Source: Chara braunii (lineage: Eukaryota; Streptophyta; Charophyceae; Charales; Characeae). From it: DNA of 23,705 bases. The stretch covers positions 106,458-130,162 of the forward strand of contig BFEA01000504.1 of the NCBI GenBank assembly GCA_003427395.1, in the 5' to 3' direction. Each line of letters begins with the position of its first letter. The stretch's first letter is position 1. The position numbers and the translations under genes are program-made. The notes beneath the pieces are model-generated. The model did no database searches. It had not been told where the DNA came from and was given only the letters and a program-made list of their open reading frames with translations. This document shows positions 1 through 8,347 of this stretch, piece after piece.

Positions 1-71
<71 letters not shown>
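1..71. repeat. (GA)n microsatellite at the window start
   Basis: An uninterrupted GA run fills the first 71 bases. The window also ends in GA repeats, so this edge may be a contig boundary. Its true length cannot be judged because it is cut by the window edge. Confidence 0.98.
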
Positions 72-74
<3 letters not shown>

Positions 75-154
75 TAGGTGAAGTCTTCACAGAGAAGGGG
101 TTATTGTGTGTGTGAAAGGGTTTTTGACCCCTGGACCCGTTTTGAGCGTTCTTC

Positions 155-469
155 TTGCTGGCTGATAATGGTGCGCTGGGGCCTCCTCGAATTGGATTTT
201 GCTGTTTTGATGGGAGTTTCGGTAGTATGCGTCATATCGGCAAGACGCCTGAACGAGCAGAAGCATATGGCGACGCTACGAGAGCTCACCGATCATCGGA
301 TGAGGCAAGAGGAAACACGAGTGCAATTATACAGTCTGGAATTTGTTGTACATACGTCAAGGTCATGGATGTTCCAGAGGCAACAGGAGCTCCGGCCCAA
401 GGATATGGGGAAGAGCAGGGAGAGGTCATGGATATGCCAGAGTCAACCGGAGCGCCAGGCCGAGGATAG
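155..469 (+). CDS. Unrecognised 104-residue ORF with a two-copy 21-codon repeat
   Basis: I do not recognise this protein. The reading frame ends with two copies of a 21-codon unit (from 362 and from 425), reading VMDVPEATGAP then VMDMPESTGAP, rich in Gly, Pro and Glu. Within the aligned part several differences between the copies are silent third-position changes in this frame (ACA/ACC, GCT/GCG, CCG/CCA), which weakly favours translation in this frame. An overlapping frame from 78 stays open to 860, but only by running through the CT microsatellites, and it breaks the repeat into less regular text. The start is the first ATG of the frame and is not otherwise supported. It may be an exon of a larger gene or a chance ORF over a small minisatellite. 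No introns, polyA signal or promoter could be assigned. Confidence 0.22.
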   Translation: MLADNGALGPPRIGFCCFDGSFGSMRHIGKTPERAEAYGDATRAHRSSDEARGNTSAIIQSGICCTYVKVMDVPEATGAPAQGYGEEQGEVMDMPESTGAPGRG

Positions 470-582
470 AGACGAGGAGGGAGAGGGGGGCACGAAGGAG
501 AAGAGGTTTGTCCATAAATCGATTCTCGCTGTGTCTGGTCTCAAAATGAATCAGTTGATGAACGGAATGCTTCCTGTCTCTT

Positions 583-584
<2 letters not shown>

Positions 585-638
<54 letters not shown>
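585..638. repeat. (CT)n microsatellite
   Basis: An uninterrupted CT dinucleotide run of about 54 bases. It is the complement of the GA runs at the window ends. Confidence 0.97.
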
Positions 639-644
<6 letters not shown>

Positions 645-730
645 TCTCTCCATTTCTCTTCTTCTCTTCCCGTCTCTACGTTGTCCATATATTTTCCCTG
701 TCCCCAAATTCTACTTCCCCTGCCCCCCCG

Positions 731-737
<7 letters not shown>

Positions 738-801
<64 letters not shown>

Positions 802-803
802 CT
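738..803. repeat. (CT)n followed by (ATCT)n compound microsatellite
   Basis: A CT run with one C insertion passes directly into a short tetranucleotide ATCT run. It follows a C-rich tract at 721-738. Confidence 0.95.
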
Positions 804-1060
804 CCGTGTTTCTCTTTTTTTATCCTGTATATCTCTTCCCCTTTCCCTCGTGCGGCTTGATGAAGATGGCACCTCCCTCACACACAACTGTCAGGTTGTG
901 TCATCTTGTGGAAGAGTGTTGGTTTTCAAAACTCAACTTGTGATTGATGTCTCTTTCTTGGCTCTCACTGCCCTCTCCCGTCTCCTTGAAGCCGCGACTG
1001 TTGTTCTTTGCCCCATCTTGTCTTTTTCCTCTGTAAGTTATGACAGTTGTCTGCGCTCTT

Positions 1061-1277
1061 AAACACGTGTCTCTTCTCCTTAAAGCGCCTTAAACACGTG
1101 TTTCTTCTCCTTAAAGCTCCTTAAACACGTGTTTCTTCTCCTTAAAGCTCCTTAAACACGTGTTTCTTCTCCTTAATAAAGCTCCTTAAACACGTGTTTC
1201 TTCTCCTTGAAACTCCATAAACACGTGTTTCTTCTCCTTGAAGCTCCTTAAACACGTGTTTCTTCTCCTTAAAGCTA
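1061..1277. repeat. Seven-copy 31-bp minisatellite centred on a CACGTG palindrome
   Basis: The 12-bp palindrome AAACACGTGTTT begins at 1092, 1123, 1154, 1188, 1219 and 1250; a first copy at 1061 has one mismatch. Spacing is 31 bp, except one 34-bp step caused by an extra TAA. Between palindromes the text is CTTCTCCTTAAAGCTCCTT with minor variants. CACGTG is the G-box core bound by plant bZIP and bHLH factors, but no gene start is evident next to the array, so a regulatory role is only a possibility. Confidence 0.95.
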
Positions 1278-1372
1278 TATATGATGACATGATTTCGTCG
1301 TGGCATTGCAACCCTCCCTTGCACTTGAGAGGATTACGGTGTTATTGGCATCACGGTACTTGTATCCATGTA

Positions 1373-1400
1373 TACACACACACACACACACACACACACA
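1373..1400. repeat. (CA)n microsatellite
   Basis: About 14 CA units in an otherwise mixed sequence. Confidence 0.95.
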
Positions 1401-1622
1401 TCCATGGACATGCAAACAAGAAAACGTTTGTTGTGGATGTGTCTCTGCAGGGAAATGACGGATTTGTATGCCTGTGCTGCTGTCGGTACCCACTAGGATG
1501 AACATGGTCACATTGCGTTCCACAGCTTCTATGCCTCTCGGCAGAAACGAACTATCCGTGTACAGCGAATCTACAGCTTTTGCGATGCGGCCGAGACCCC
1601 CATCATGCCACTCGTTAGACCT

Positions 1623-1664
1623 CTTGGCAGAGAGTAACTTCGACTTGGCAGAGAGTAACTTCGA
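1623..1664. repeat. Perfect 21-bp tandem duplication
   Basis: The unit CTTGGCAGAGAGTAACTTCG plus one A occurs twice head to tail with no mismatch, so the duplication is recent or conserved. Confidence 0.95.
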
Positions 1665-1857
1665 CTGTCTGTTTACCGCGAGACTCGCGAGTCCACAGCT
1701 TTTTTTTTTGTGGTGAGGTGAGGAATTCACGCCGGTCATCATGCTGAAGCAAGAGTAGCTGTCCAAGAAGCCACACTCAGGAAGAATTGAATTGTCCTGG
1801 GAACGATTGAATTGCTACTGCGGTTGAGCGGTACTGAGAAGTAAGTACGTGAGCGAG

Positions 1858-2160
1858 TTCCTTGTCGAGGAGGAGCGGGAGGTGCTGGTGGGTGCAGGGT
1901 GCACAGGGCGCACCCTCACAAAAAGACTCTCCCTCGGCTGTATCCCACTGTGTTATTGCTGCCACACCCGTCTTCACCCGAATGGAACGCCTGGTAATTA
2001 TCCCTGTGCAAGGTCCATGTCGAGGAGCAGGAGGTCCTGGGTGCAAGTTGCAAGGTGCACCCTCCCCGAGACTCTCTCGTGGCTGTATCTGTGACTATTA
2101 GTACTGGCATGCCTGTCTTCATCCGAATAGAACGCCGGGTAATGATCCCTGTCATCGAGG
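1858..2160 (+). repeat. Two-copy direct duplication of about 150 bp
   Basis: The block from about 1866 (GAGGAGCGGGAGGTGCTGG) recurs from about 2018 (CGAGGAGCAGGAGGTCCTGG). Both copies continue through a GTGCACCCTC stretch, an ACTCTC motif and GGCTGTATC, and both end in the GTCTTCACCCGAATGGAAC-type terminal sequence of the fold-back family described below. The copies are clearly diverged, with small indels. Confidence 0.75.
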
Positions 2161-2256
2161 CGTTCTATTCGGGGTCATCATCGAGATTCTAGACTGAAGT
2201 TGATCTCACAAATGCAGCAGCTATAATGACGGGGCATTCTATTCGGGTGAAGATGG
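2112..2256. mobile_element. MITE-like fold-back element, most complete copy
   Basis: The left end CTGTCTTCATCCGAATAGAA is inverted at the right end as ATTCTATTCGGGTGAAGATG, giving terminal inverted repeats of about 25 bp on a 145-bp element. The interior carries a third, inverted end copy (about 2160-2177) and the TCTAGACTGAAGTTG and AAATGCAGCAGCTATAATGA boxes seen again at 4860-4905. There is no coding capacity, and target-site duplications were not resolved by eye. Small size, terminal inverted repeats and multiple copies fit a non-autonomous DNA transposon. Confidence 0.65.
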
Positions 2257-2438
2257 GGGAGTGGGGGCAGTTCCATTACCAGTATGCCGCTGGGCTGTTT
2301 CAGGGAGGGTAACCTAGTTGGCAATGAGCAGATAGCAGATCGTCCATGTGCTTGTTGTCCACAAGCAGACTGCTGATGGCACACAGTTGCAGGGCATACT
2401 CAGGCTAAGACTTCGTTGACTTATTTCTGGAGGTAATT

Positions 2439-2576
2439 GCGGTCGGATACGTCCAGGTCCGACCGTAAATGCGGTCAGCTACATCCAGGTCCGGTCGTAA
2501 ATGCGGTCAGCTATGTCCAGGTCCGACCGTAAATGCGGCCAGATATGTCCAGGTCCGACCGTAAATGCGGTCAGAT
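2439..2576. repeat. 32-bp minisatellite, four copies plus a partial one
   Basis: Units start at 2439, 2471, 2503 and 2535, with a partial fifth at 2567. The consensus contains GCGGTC, GTCCAGGTCCGACCGTAAAT and variable A/C positions. In the first unit GGTCGGA pairs with TCCGACC, so each repeat can fold on itself. A lone related piece (GGTAATTGAGGTCGGATTC) occurs near 2641. Confidence 0.95.
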
Positions 2577-2840
2577 GCATGAGAGTATGCCTTCATTTAT
2601 TCCGCTATGGTGGTACTGGGACCACATTGACTGAATTTGGCGGTAATTGAGGTCGGATTCTTCGGAAGAGGAGAGGGCCCTGGTCAGCGCGAGGATGCCT
2701 TCCGATACTCGATCTCAGCTGTCTGCTGGTACCACCTGGACTGAATAAGGCCTCAGGACTCCGCCCCGCCAACTTAGTAAATTTGAGCAAGACTCTTCAT
2801 CTTCCAGCTGAAGACCATAAGTTCCATGTCTCTGTACGTG
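2577..2840. other. Spacer with degenerate copies of neighbouring repeats
   Basis: The ACTGAAT(A/T)AGGCC and CAGCTGTCTGC boxes seen at 3086-3240 occur here too (2715-2760), as does a TTTGAGCAAGAC box repeated at 2911. No gene is visible. Confidence 0.5.
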
Positions 2841-3214
2841 TGCATATGGGCCGACTGATAGAGCGGAAGTGAAGGAGGAGGAGGTACTTGGTCAGTGCCA
2901 CGCAGCAAATTTGAGCAAGACAATGAGATCCATGTCTCTGTACGTGCGAATATGGGCCGACTGATAGAGCTGAAGTAAAGGAGGAGGTACTTGGTACTTG
3001 GTCAGCTGTCTGCCCTGTACGTGCGAATATGGGCCGACTGATAGAGCTGAAGTAAAGGAGGAGGTACTTGGTACTTGGTCAGCTGTCTGCCGCATAACTT
3101 GAACTGATTAAGCCGTCACGGCTCTGCTCCACCACGTGCACAGTGTGGGCCGACTGATAGAGCTGAAGTGAAAGAGGAGGTACTTGATTGCTCAGCTGTC
3201 TGCCGCACAACCTT
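2826..3214. repeat. Four-copy minisatellite with GGGCCGACTGATAGAG core
   Basis: The core begins at 2848, 2954, 3031 and 3147. Each copy is followed by (C/G)TGAAGT(A/G)AA, GGAGGAGGTACTTG and usually CAGCTGTCTGC. The two central copies are a near-perfect 77-bp tandem; the outer ones have extra sequence between units, giving spacings of 106 and 116 bp. A small inner duplication of GGTACTT is present in the central copies only. Confidence 0.92.
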
Positions 3215-3460
3215 CAACTGAATAAGCCCTCGGGGCTACACGCTCCACCGCTTGCGAAATGTCTCTGCGTTGCAGCTGAAGACGGTAAGATCCATGCCAC
3301 TCCACACATCTCGTGAACACTGCACGGAGGCCCTTCGCACTTGGACTCCAACTTCCATACTGTCTTCACCGGGATAGAATGCCGGGTCATCATCACATCA
3401 GTTTGCTATAAATAGTAACGAGTGTATTTTGCCACCTTTCGTGGGCAGATGGCACACTTC

Positions 3461-3509
<49 letters not shown>

Positions 3510-4211
3510 CGTGAACCGTGTGGCGAGGCCCGATTGAAGTTTAAAGCTGACGCATTCTATTTCCGGGAGACGGTGGTGATGTGATGGGTGCTGCAAATAG
3601 AGAGAGCGCTTTATTTGGGAGATGTGCAGTGCTGTTTGTTGATTGGATTGCCTCCCAGTGTAGCAATTGATTTCTTGACGTCGACTTATCTGAAGAAGCG
3701 GGGACGGACAACAAAAAGACAAAAGGGGTAGAGACTCTAGAGAGAGAAGAGTCGGGGGAGGAAAAAAATTGAGAGAAAGCTCAGAAAGGGGAAAAGAGGG
3801 AAAATAAAATTTGTTGACGCTCCATGATTTGGGCTAATCCTTTGAGCAGCAGCACTGTTTTTTTTTTTTGTTTTTTTTTTTTCAATTGAGCTGCCACCTG
3901 GAGCGGAAGTGATTTGCTGAGGTCCTTGAGGACTAAATGCTATATCTGATTTGAGCTGTAGTGTAAGCCTTTCAAGGAGAAGCAGTGTTTGTTCTTTGTG
4001 GCCTCTTCTTATTTTTCGGTAGGTTGTTTCTCGAAGAGCTGATCATCACGTTCGGTTTCTTATTGGCAGAAAAAGAACTCCACAGCACTTTTGGGACGTG
4101 TTATGTTTTCTCTTGCCTTGCGGGATTGTGACGAAGCCCATGCCCTACACACAAAATACGGCTGCGTGCGCCCTGTCCTTGTACACCAGGTGACCTAACG
4201 GCCGCCCGACT
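3215..4211. other. Intergenic stretch with poly-T tracts and one fold-back end
   Basis: It contains a solo end of the fold-back family at 3358-3393 (TGTCTTCACCGGGATAGAAT then GCCGGGTCATCATC), a T tract of about 44 bases at 3466-3509, and a second T-rich tract at 3859-3882. From 3720 to 3810 it is purine-rich. No exon could be supported. Confidence 0.5.
3466..3509. repeat. Poly-T tract of about 44 bases
   Basis: An uninterrupted T run. It could be the minus-strand A tail of an old retroposon, but no body of such an element was recognised next to it. Confidence 0.95.
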
Positions 4212-4272
4212 GTGTACATTCTTACCTCCAATGATAATGTGAAAAGCGATGATGTTTTGAATCATCTAATCT

Positions 4273-4489
4273 ATGAACACTTCATGTCTCTTTTTCTTTG
4301 TCTTGCTGTTATGGACACTACAGAGCCTTGGGGGAATTACTTTCTCACAGGCAATCTCCGATCGCGTCAATGGTATACCAGACATGGTTTCCCTGAGCAA
4401 TCGTCCACTTGGCCTCTTGTGTCATCCATCCATGTGCAGCTATGGTGGCGTTTGCCAAGTTAGCATGTGGAAGAATCCGGTAGCACAAG
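4273..4489 (+). CDS. Candidate first exon of a secreted, EGF-like protein
   Basis: From the ATG at 4273 the frame encodes a classical signal-peptide-like start: MNTSC, then the hydrophobic run LFFFVLLLWTL, then small residues before a likely cleavage near Ser-Gln-Ala. The mature part includes LCHPSMCSYGGVCQ, where the Cys-x-x-x-Gly-Gly-x-Cys spacing resembles the start of an EGF-like module. A GTGAGG sequence at 4489 is a plausible 5' splice site. Read without splicing, the frame continues to a stop at 4752 with less protein-like content. No downstream exon, promoter or polyA signal was found, so this could be a dead exon or chance. The function is not known. Confidence 0.28.
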
Positions 4490-4825
4490 TGAGGTACATT
4501 CATCATTATTTATCTGTGCGCTTCTGTGCTCTTGTGCATGGAGCAAGGAAGCTCACAGGAGTGCTGCAAGTGCCCGTCTGTGGTGGGTGCAGGAATGTTT
4601 TTTGCAGGAGTTTCGTGAACACGTCCTCCCCTTTCCCTATATTCCAGTCAGGTGCAAAGGATGAAGTTCTGAGATTATGCATGGGTGGGCAGGTGGTACT
4701 CCCTTGCTTGCCGTTGCGAGTTTTCGGAGTCCACTTGCGCGGGGATTGGTAGGTAGTATGTGCAGATGGATTCACAATTTGGTTGCCCCCACTCACATTA
4801 TTGATTTGGTTGCGGTATTCGCACT

Positions 4826-4935
4826 ACCGTCTTCGCCTGAATAAAATGCCCAGTTTTGCATCTGGACTGAAAGTTGCCTCAAATGCAGCAGCAGCTATAA
4901 TGACCATGCGTTCTTTTCGGTCGGGTGAAGACGGT
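4826..4935. mobile_element. MITE-like fold-back element, 110-bp copy
   Basis: The left end ACCGTCTTCGCCTGAATAAA is mirrored at the right end by CGGGTGAAGACGGT, so the outermost 14 bases are nearly complementary. The interior shares TCTGGACTGAAAGTTG and AAATGCAGCAGCAGCTATAA with the copy at 2112-2256. No ORF is present. Confidence 0.7.
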
Positions 4936-5061
4936 CGCTGGTTGCGAGTTTTCAGAGAGCTTACTCGTGTGGACTTGCCCCCCCCCACTCACATGCGAGA
5001 GTTGGTTGTCGTACTCATGCAATTGGAATTTATTTACTTGTACGGACAATATTGCTGTCCT

Positions 5062-5132
5062 TGGGGCGACTTTCAGTCTAGAGGCTCATACAGCAATACT
5101 CAACATGTGTTCTATTCGGGGGAAGATGGCAG
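5062..5132. mobile_element. Half copy of the fold-back family
   Basis: It retains the interior box GGCGACTTTCAGTCTAGAG and one terminal box TGTTCTATTCGGGGGAAGAT. The opposite end is not recognisable. Confidence 0.55.
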
Positions 5133-5259
5133 CTACTTTCCTGGATGCACCTGATCGCATTTTTGCGCTGATTCGTCCGATAAGAGTTGCAGTGTGAACA
5201 TGCGCGCTGAGAAGAGATTCTCAGCTGGATGACCATGCTGGTGATGCGTGCATCTAATA

Positions 5260-5990
5260 TCCATTTGAGAAAAAAAATTATTATATTAATTCTTTATGGA
5301 ATATTACCCAGAAAATGAAATAAATAATTATATATTTTAAAATTAGATTTATTCTTGAAAATGAAGAATATGTTTATTTTATTCACCAATAAGGCTCAAT
5401 ATGATTTATAGAAATTATAATCAATTATTATAATACTTATTACAATACAAAAAATAATACAATAAATGACAAATGAAATAAATCATATTAGTAGTGCTGT
5501 TTGCTGGCTAAGATAGGTCTGTCCCTTACGGGGACTTGTCGCCAAGGAAAAAGCGATGTCCTAATACCCCTATATAGACGAAAGGGACGAATGAATGTGC
5601 TTGTAGCAGCAGACTATATTCATCATGAAGTAACACTTTTTGTTCTTTTCTTTTCTTTTCTTTTCTTTTTCGAGAGTTTTTGTTTTAATAATCATCAACT
5701 ATGTATTTGTTTTCTTTCTTTTGGTATGCATCGACTGAAGTCGATGAATCTAATAAGTTCATTGATTCAAACAACCATAATATAGAGTGAGTTGGGTATA
5801 TAATGTAATAAACTATTATAAAGTATTATAATTTATAAACAAAAAAAAATTGCTGACATATAGAAGACTTTTTTGAAAGTAGTTTTTTTTTTAATGTCCA
5901 AAACATGACTGCAAAAATAGCGATCGTATCAGAAGTTTTTTGGACTCAAGGCACTCGATAGCATTTTTTAATTTTTCATTGGCGCGTGAT
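5260..5990. other. AT-rich island, composition unlike its surroundings
   Basis: This block is strongly A+T rich (many ATTAT, AATAAT and TTTATT runs) between neighbours of mixed composition. Within it, 5490-5640 is less AT-rich and encodes in one frame TGTCRQGKSDVLIPLYRRKG, which I do not recognise. A (TTTTC)n run lies at 5644-5671. An organelle-derived insertion or an old AT-rich transposon are both possible; I cannot decide from sequence alone. Confidence 0.5.
5644..5671. repeat. (TTTTC)n microsatellite
   Basis: About five TTTTC units within the AT-rich island. Confidence 0.9.
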
Positions 5991-6215
5991 CGAAAGCGAC
6001 TGTCAACGAAATGACTACCAAAATGTTCAGTCAAATTATGTCTGCGTTGCGTAAAGTCTCCGAGGATCCCGAACCGGTCGGCGGTCGCTTGATTCCAGAC
6101 AATTTAACAACTCTGGAGGCGTGAAGCGAAGCTGACTGTTTGTCAGCTTTTCCCTTCCCGAGCCCACAACACAAACAAGGCTGCATTTTGGATGGGATAT
6201 ATGGCTCCACATTCT

Positions 6216-6252
6216 TTTAAACCACCAGTACTTGGCCCAGCTATCGGCCGCG
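6216..6252 (+). repeat. Copy of the dispersed ACCACCAGTACTTGGCCCAG motif
   Basis: TTTTAAACCACCAGTACTTG is followed by GCCCAGCTATCGGCCGC, then an A-run and AGAGTAGAAACG. The same order, including the A-run and the AGAGTAGAAA box, occurs at 7888-7948. Shorter copies lie at 15261, 15436 and 15668, and inverted ones at 8031 and 21297. Confidence 0.8.
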
Positions 6253-6301
6253 GAAAAAAAGATAGAGTAGAAACGTTTCTGGTCGGACAAATTTGGGCCC
6301 T

Positions 6302-6502
6302 CCTTCAGTCGGACGAATTTGGCGCCCCGATTTGTCCTATTTAGTCGGAAGACGTACTTAGGTGTCCTATTTAGTCCGAATTTGGTGCTCCGTACTGAGG
6401 ATGTGTCCTATTTAGTCGGAAGACGATTTTAGGAAACGTACGGACTAAATAGGACATCCTCAGCCTACCATCTTTCGACTAAATAGGACATCCTCACTCC
6501 TG
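6302..6502. repeat. Fold-back built from TGTCCTATTTAGTC repeats
   Basis: Three direct copies of TGTCCTATTTAGTC(G/C)GAA (about 6335, 6363 and 6405) are followed by two inverted copies CGACTAAATAGGACATCCTC or close variants (about 6443 and 6478). The pair CTGAGGATG(TG)TCCTATTTAG at 6395 and its complement ending at 6464 would form a stem of about 23 bp around a 17-base loop. Confidence 0.85.
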
Positions 6503-6554
6503 TCATTACGTCAGTATATTCACACTGAAAGGTGGTGTGCCATATATAAAGGAC

Positions 6555-6592
6555 ATAACAACTGGGCGTTCTATGTGGGTGAAGAAGACGGT
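6555..6592. mobile_element. Solo end of the fold-back family
   Basis: TGGGCGTTCTATGTGGGTGA followed by AGAAGACGGT matches the right terminal box of the copies at 2112 and 4826. No partner end lies nearby. Confidence 0.5.
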
Positions 6593-6693
6593 TGGCTTTT
6601 GTAGTCCTGTGTGCCTAATGGAAGCACTGGAAATGGAATGAGGGGGGGTAGATAGAGAGCATTACACTACTACCAACCAGAGAGAGACTGCCA

Positions 6694-6983
6694 GTGGATG
6701 GAATTGAGAACTGGACCAAGTTCCGAGACCAGGCGAAAGGCGGAGACTGGATGGAATTGAGAACTGCTGGACCAAGGTCCAAGGTCCAAGGTCCAAGGTC
6801 AGGCGAAAGGCCGGCACTGGACGGTATTGAGGACTGCTGGACCAAGGTCCAAGGTCCAAGGCCAGGCGAAAGGCCACTGGATGGAATTGAGAACTGGACC
6901 AAGGTCCAAGGTCCAAGGTCCAAAGCCAAACTGGATGGAATTGGAAGCTGGACCAAGGTCCAAGGCCAGGCGAAAGGGCGGGA
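6694..6983. repeat. Five-unit minisatellite with nested GGTCCAA heptamers
   Basis: Each unit reads TGGATGGAATTGAGAACTG, then (CTG)GACC, then one to four AAGGTCC heptamers, then AGGCGAAAGGC. The heptamer number varies between units, so repeats are nested at two scales. The array is open in several frames on both strands, as expected for a repeat lacking stop codons, and I do not treat it as coding. Confidence 0.93.
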
Positions 6984-7564
6984 CTGGAATCGTGCGGGTC
7001 CATCACTTGCGCTAGTGCCACTTGTTTTTGTCCTTGTTTTTGTCCTTGCCCTCAAATTACCGATTGTTCTTGTCCTTGGCTTCGAATCCCAAGTGCAGAG
7101 AGATGCATTGGGACATGGGGATCCATCACTTGTGCCAGCGGCACCAGTTCTCTCATCCTTCAACCCCTGATCTTGAGCGGTAGACATGTAAGCAATTTGT
7201 GTAGTTGTGTAGCGAGTGCTAGACAGCCACTGGTGCGATGTTCATGCTAACGAAAGCACGTACGTGGATGTGATTACGACCAGGTGTGTGCGTTCCAAAT
7301 GGCACGAGCATACCACCGGTGACATAACTGTTAATTGTTTGTTCGACGATGGTTGCATGAGGGGTGTGTAGACATACAAGCCTTTTGAGTACGCTGACAG
7401 TAGTAGCCTTATCGGAGACGGGTGTATCGGGGTGCGTTCTCAATTTTTAGTTGGCGTCTTGCAGAAAAAAGAAAGGGTGCACAATTCTGCGTATGGTGCT
7501 GAAATTGGTGGTGAAGGCTCATCTTGTAATAGGCTAAGCCCGTCTGTTTTGCTTCCGTGGTTCT

Positions 7565-7668
7565 ACCGTCCAACCCCCGACATAGAATGCCAGGTCATTA
7601 TAGCCGTCTTTAGGGCGACTTTGAGTCTAGTTATACGACCATCTTCCCAATTCGGGTGACGACGGCAG
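7565..7668. mobile_element. Degenerate MITE-like fold-back copy
   Basis: The left end retains CATAGAATGCCAGGTCATTA followed by TAGC. The interior has GGCGACTTTGAGTCTAG, and the right end ATTCGGGTGACGACGGC. It is the most diverged of the recognisable full-length copies. Confidence 0.55.
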
Positions 7669-7887
7669 AGTTTTCTTTCGGGTGTGAAAAGACTGCAGGG
7701 GGAGCGCACCTTTGTCTGTATAACTTCCATGTAAGCCGGGGCCACGGCCCAGTCAGGGTGACTATGCCCATGCTGTCGGTTAAATCGCCACTGTCTCGGG
7801 CATCGGGGAGCGTATCGTCAGGTGCCTGCTGCTGGCCGTGGGGGGCTTGGACGTCGGTCGCTGTCAGCTTTTGCAAAATGTTGTGCC

Positions 7888-7948
7888 TTAAAACCACACA
7901 CCAGTACTTGACCCAGCTATCGGCCGCAGAAAAAAAAAAAGAGTAGAA
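7888..7948 (+). repeat. Second long copy of the ACCAGTACTTGACCCAGCTA motif
   Basis: AAACCACACACCAGTACTTG is followed by ACCCAGCTATCGGCCGCAG, an A-run of 11 and AGAGTAGAAATG. It aligns with 6216-6280 over about 60 bases with one ACA insertion. Confidence 0.8.
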
Positions 7949-8059
7949 ATGTGTCTAGTCGGATGAATGTGGGCGCGTTAGTGGCCCGTTAGTTTGCTAA
8001 AATTGTGACTTGTCAATGGGCATGACTTTAGGAAGTACTGGTGGTTTAACGTTGGGAAA

Positions 8060-8346
8060 TTTTAGGAAACATGACTGATCGTCACTGATGAGAAAAATGA
8101 ACATAAACTACTTTTAGGAAACATGACCGATGAGAAATAATGAACGTACGTAGACTACTTTTAGGAAACATGACCGGTGAGAAATAATGAACGTACGTAG
8201 ACTACTTTTAGGAAACATGACCGATGAGAAATAATGAACGTACGTAGACTACTTTTAAGGAAACATGACCGATGACAAATAATGAACGTGCGTAGACTAT
8301 TTTAAGGAAACATGACCGATGACAGTAGACCAATGAGAAAACATGA
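8060..8346. repeat. 47-bp minisatellite, six copies
   Basis: Units start at TTTTAGG or TTTTAAGG at 8060, 8112, 8159, 8206, 8253 and 8300. The last five steps are 47 bp; the first is 52 bp. Each unit reads AAACATGACCGATGAGAAAT, then AATGAACGTACGTAGACTAC. Most carry the 8-bp palindrome ACGTACGT. Confidence 0.95.
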
Positions 8347-8347
8347 C

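Larger units (their letters stand above)
470..1055. other. Pyrimidine-rich spacer with no recognised gene
   Basis: This stretch holds two CT microsatellites (585-638 and 738-781), a short (ATCT)n tail, and T/C-rich sequence resembling an untranslated or intergenic region. I see no convincing coding exon. Confidence 0.5.
1278..1840. other. Intergenic stretch with a CA microsatellite and a 21-bp duplication
   Basis: The notable contents are a (CA)n run at 1373-1400 and two adjacent perfect copies of a 21-bp unit at 1623-1643 and 1644-1664 (TTGGCAGAGAGTAACTTCGA core). Short frames are open on both strands, but none looks like a protein. Confidence 0.5.
4490..5260. other. Spacer with two copies of the fold-back family
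   Basis: Beyond the candidate exon this stretch holds a full short fold-back (4826-4935) and a half copy (5062-5132). A GTTGCGAGTTTTC block occurs at about 4712 and 4944, showing a further small duplication with TCGGAGTCCACTTGC versus AGAGAGCTTACTCG. No gene was recognised. Confidence 0.5.
6990..8030. other. Intergenic stretch with fold-back and dispersed-motif copies
   Basis: It contains a fold-back copy at 7565-7668 and a dispersed-motif copy at 7888-7948. A small duplication of TTGTTTTTGTCC occurs at about 7023. Several short frames are open, but none resembles a known protein. Confidence 0.5.

Noticed and set aside
78-860. 260-codon ORF, the longest on the + strand
   Set aside because: More than a third of it is translation of CT and ATCT microsatellites (Leu-Ser repeats), and it overlaps a shorter frame that keeps the tandem repeat better. 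Length alone is not evidence here.
7079-7100. tRNA B-box-like CTTCGAATCCC
   Set aside because: There is no A box at a suitable distance upstream and no cloverleaf could be formed.
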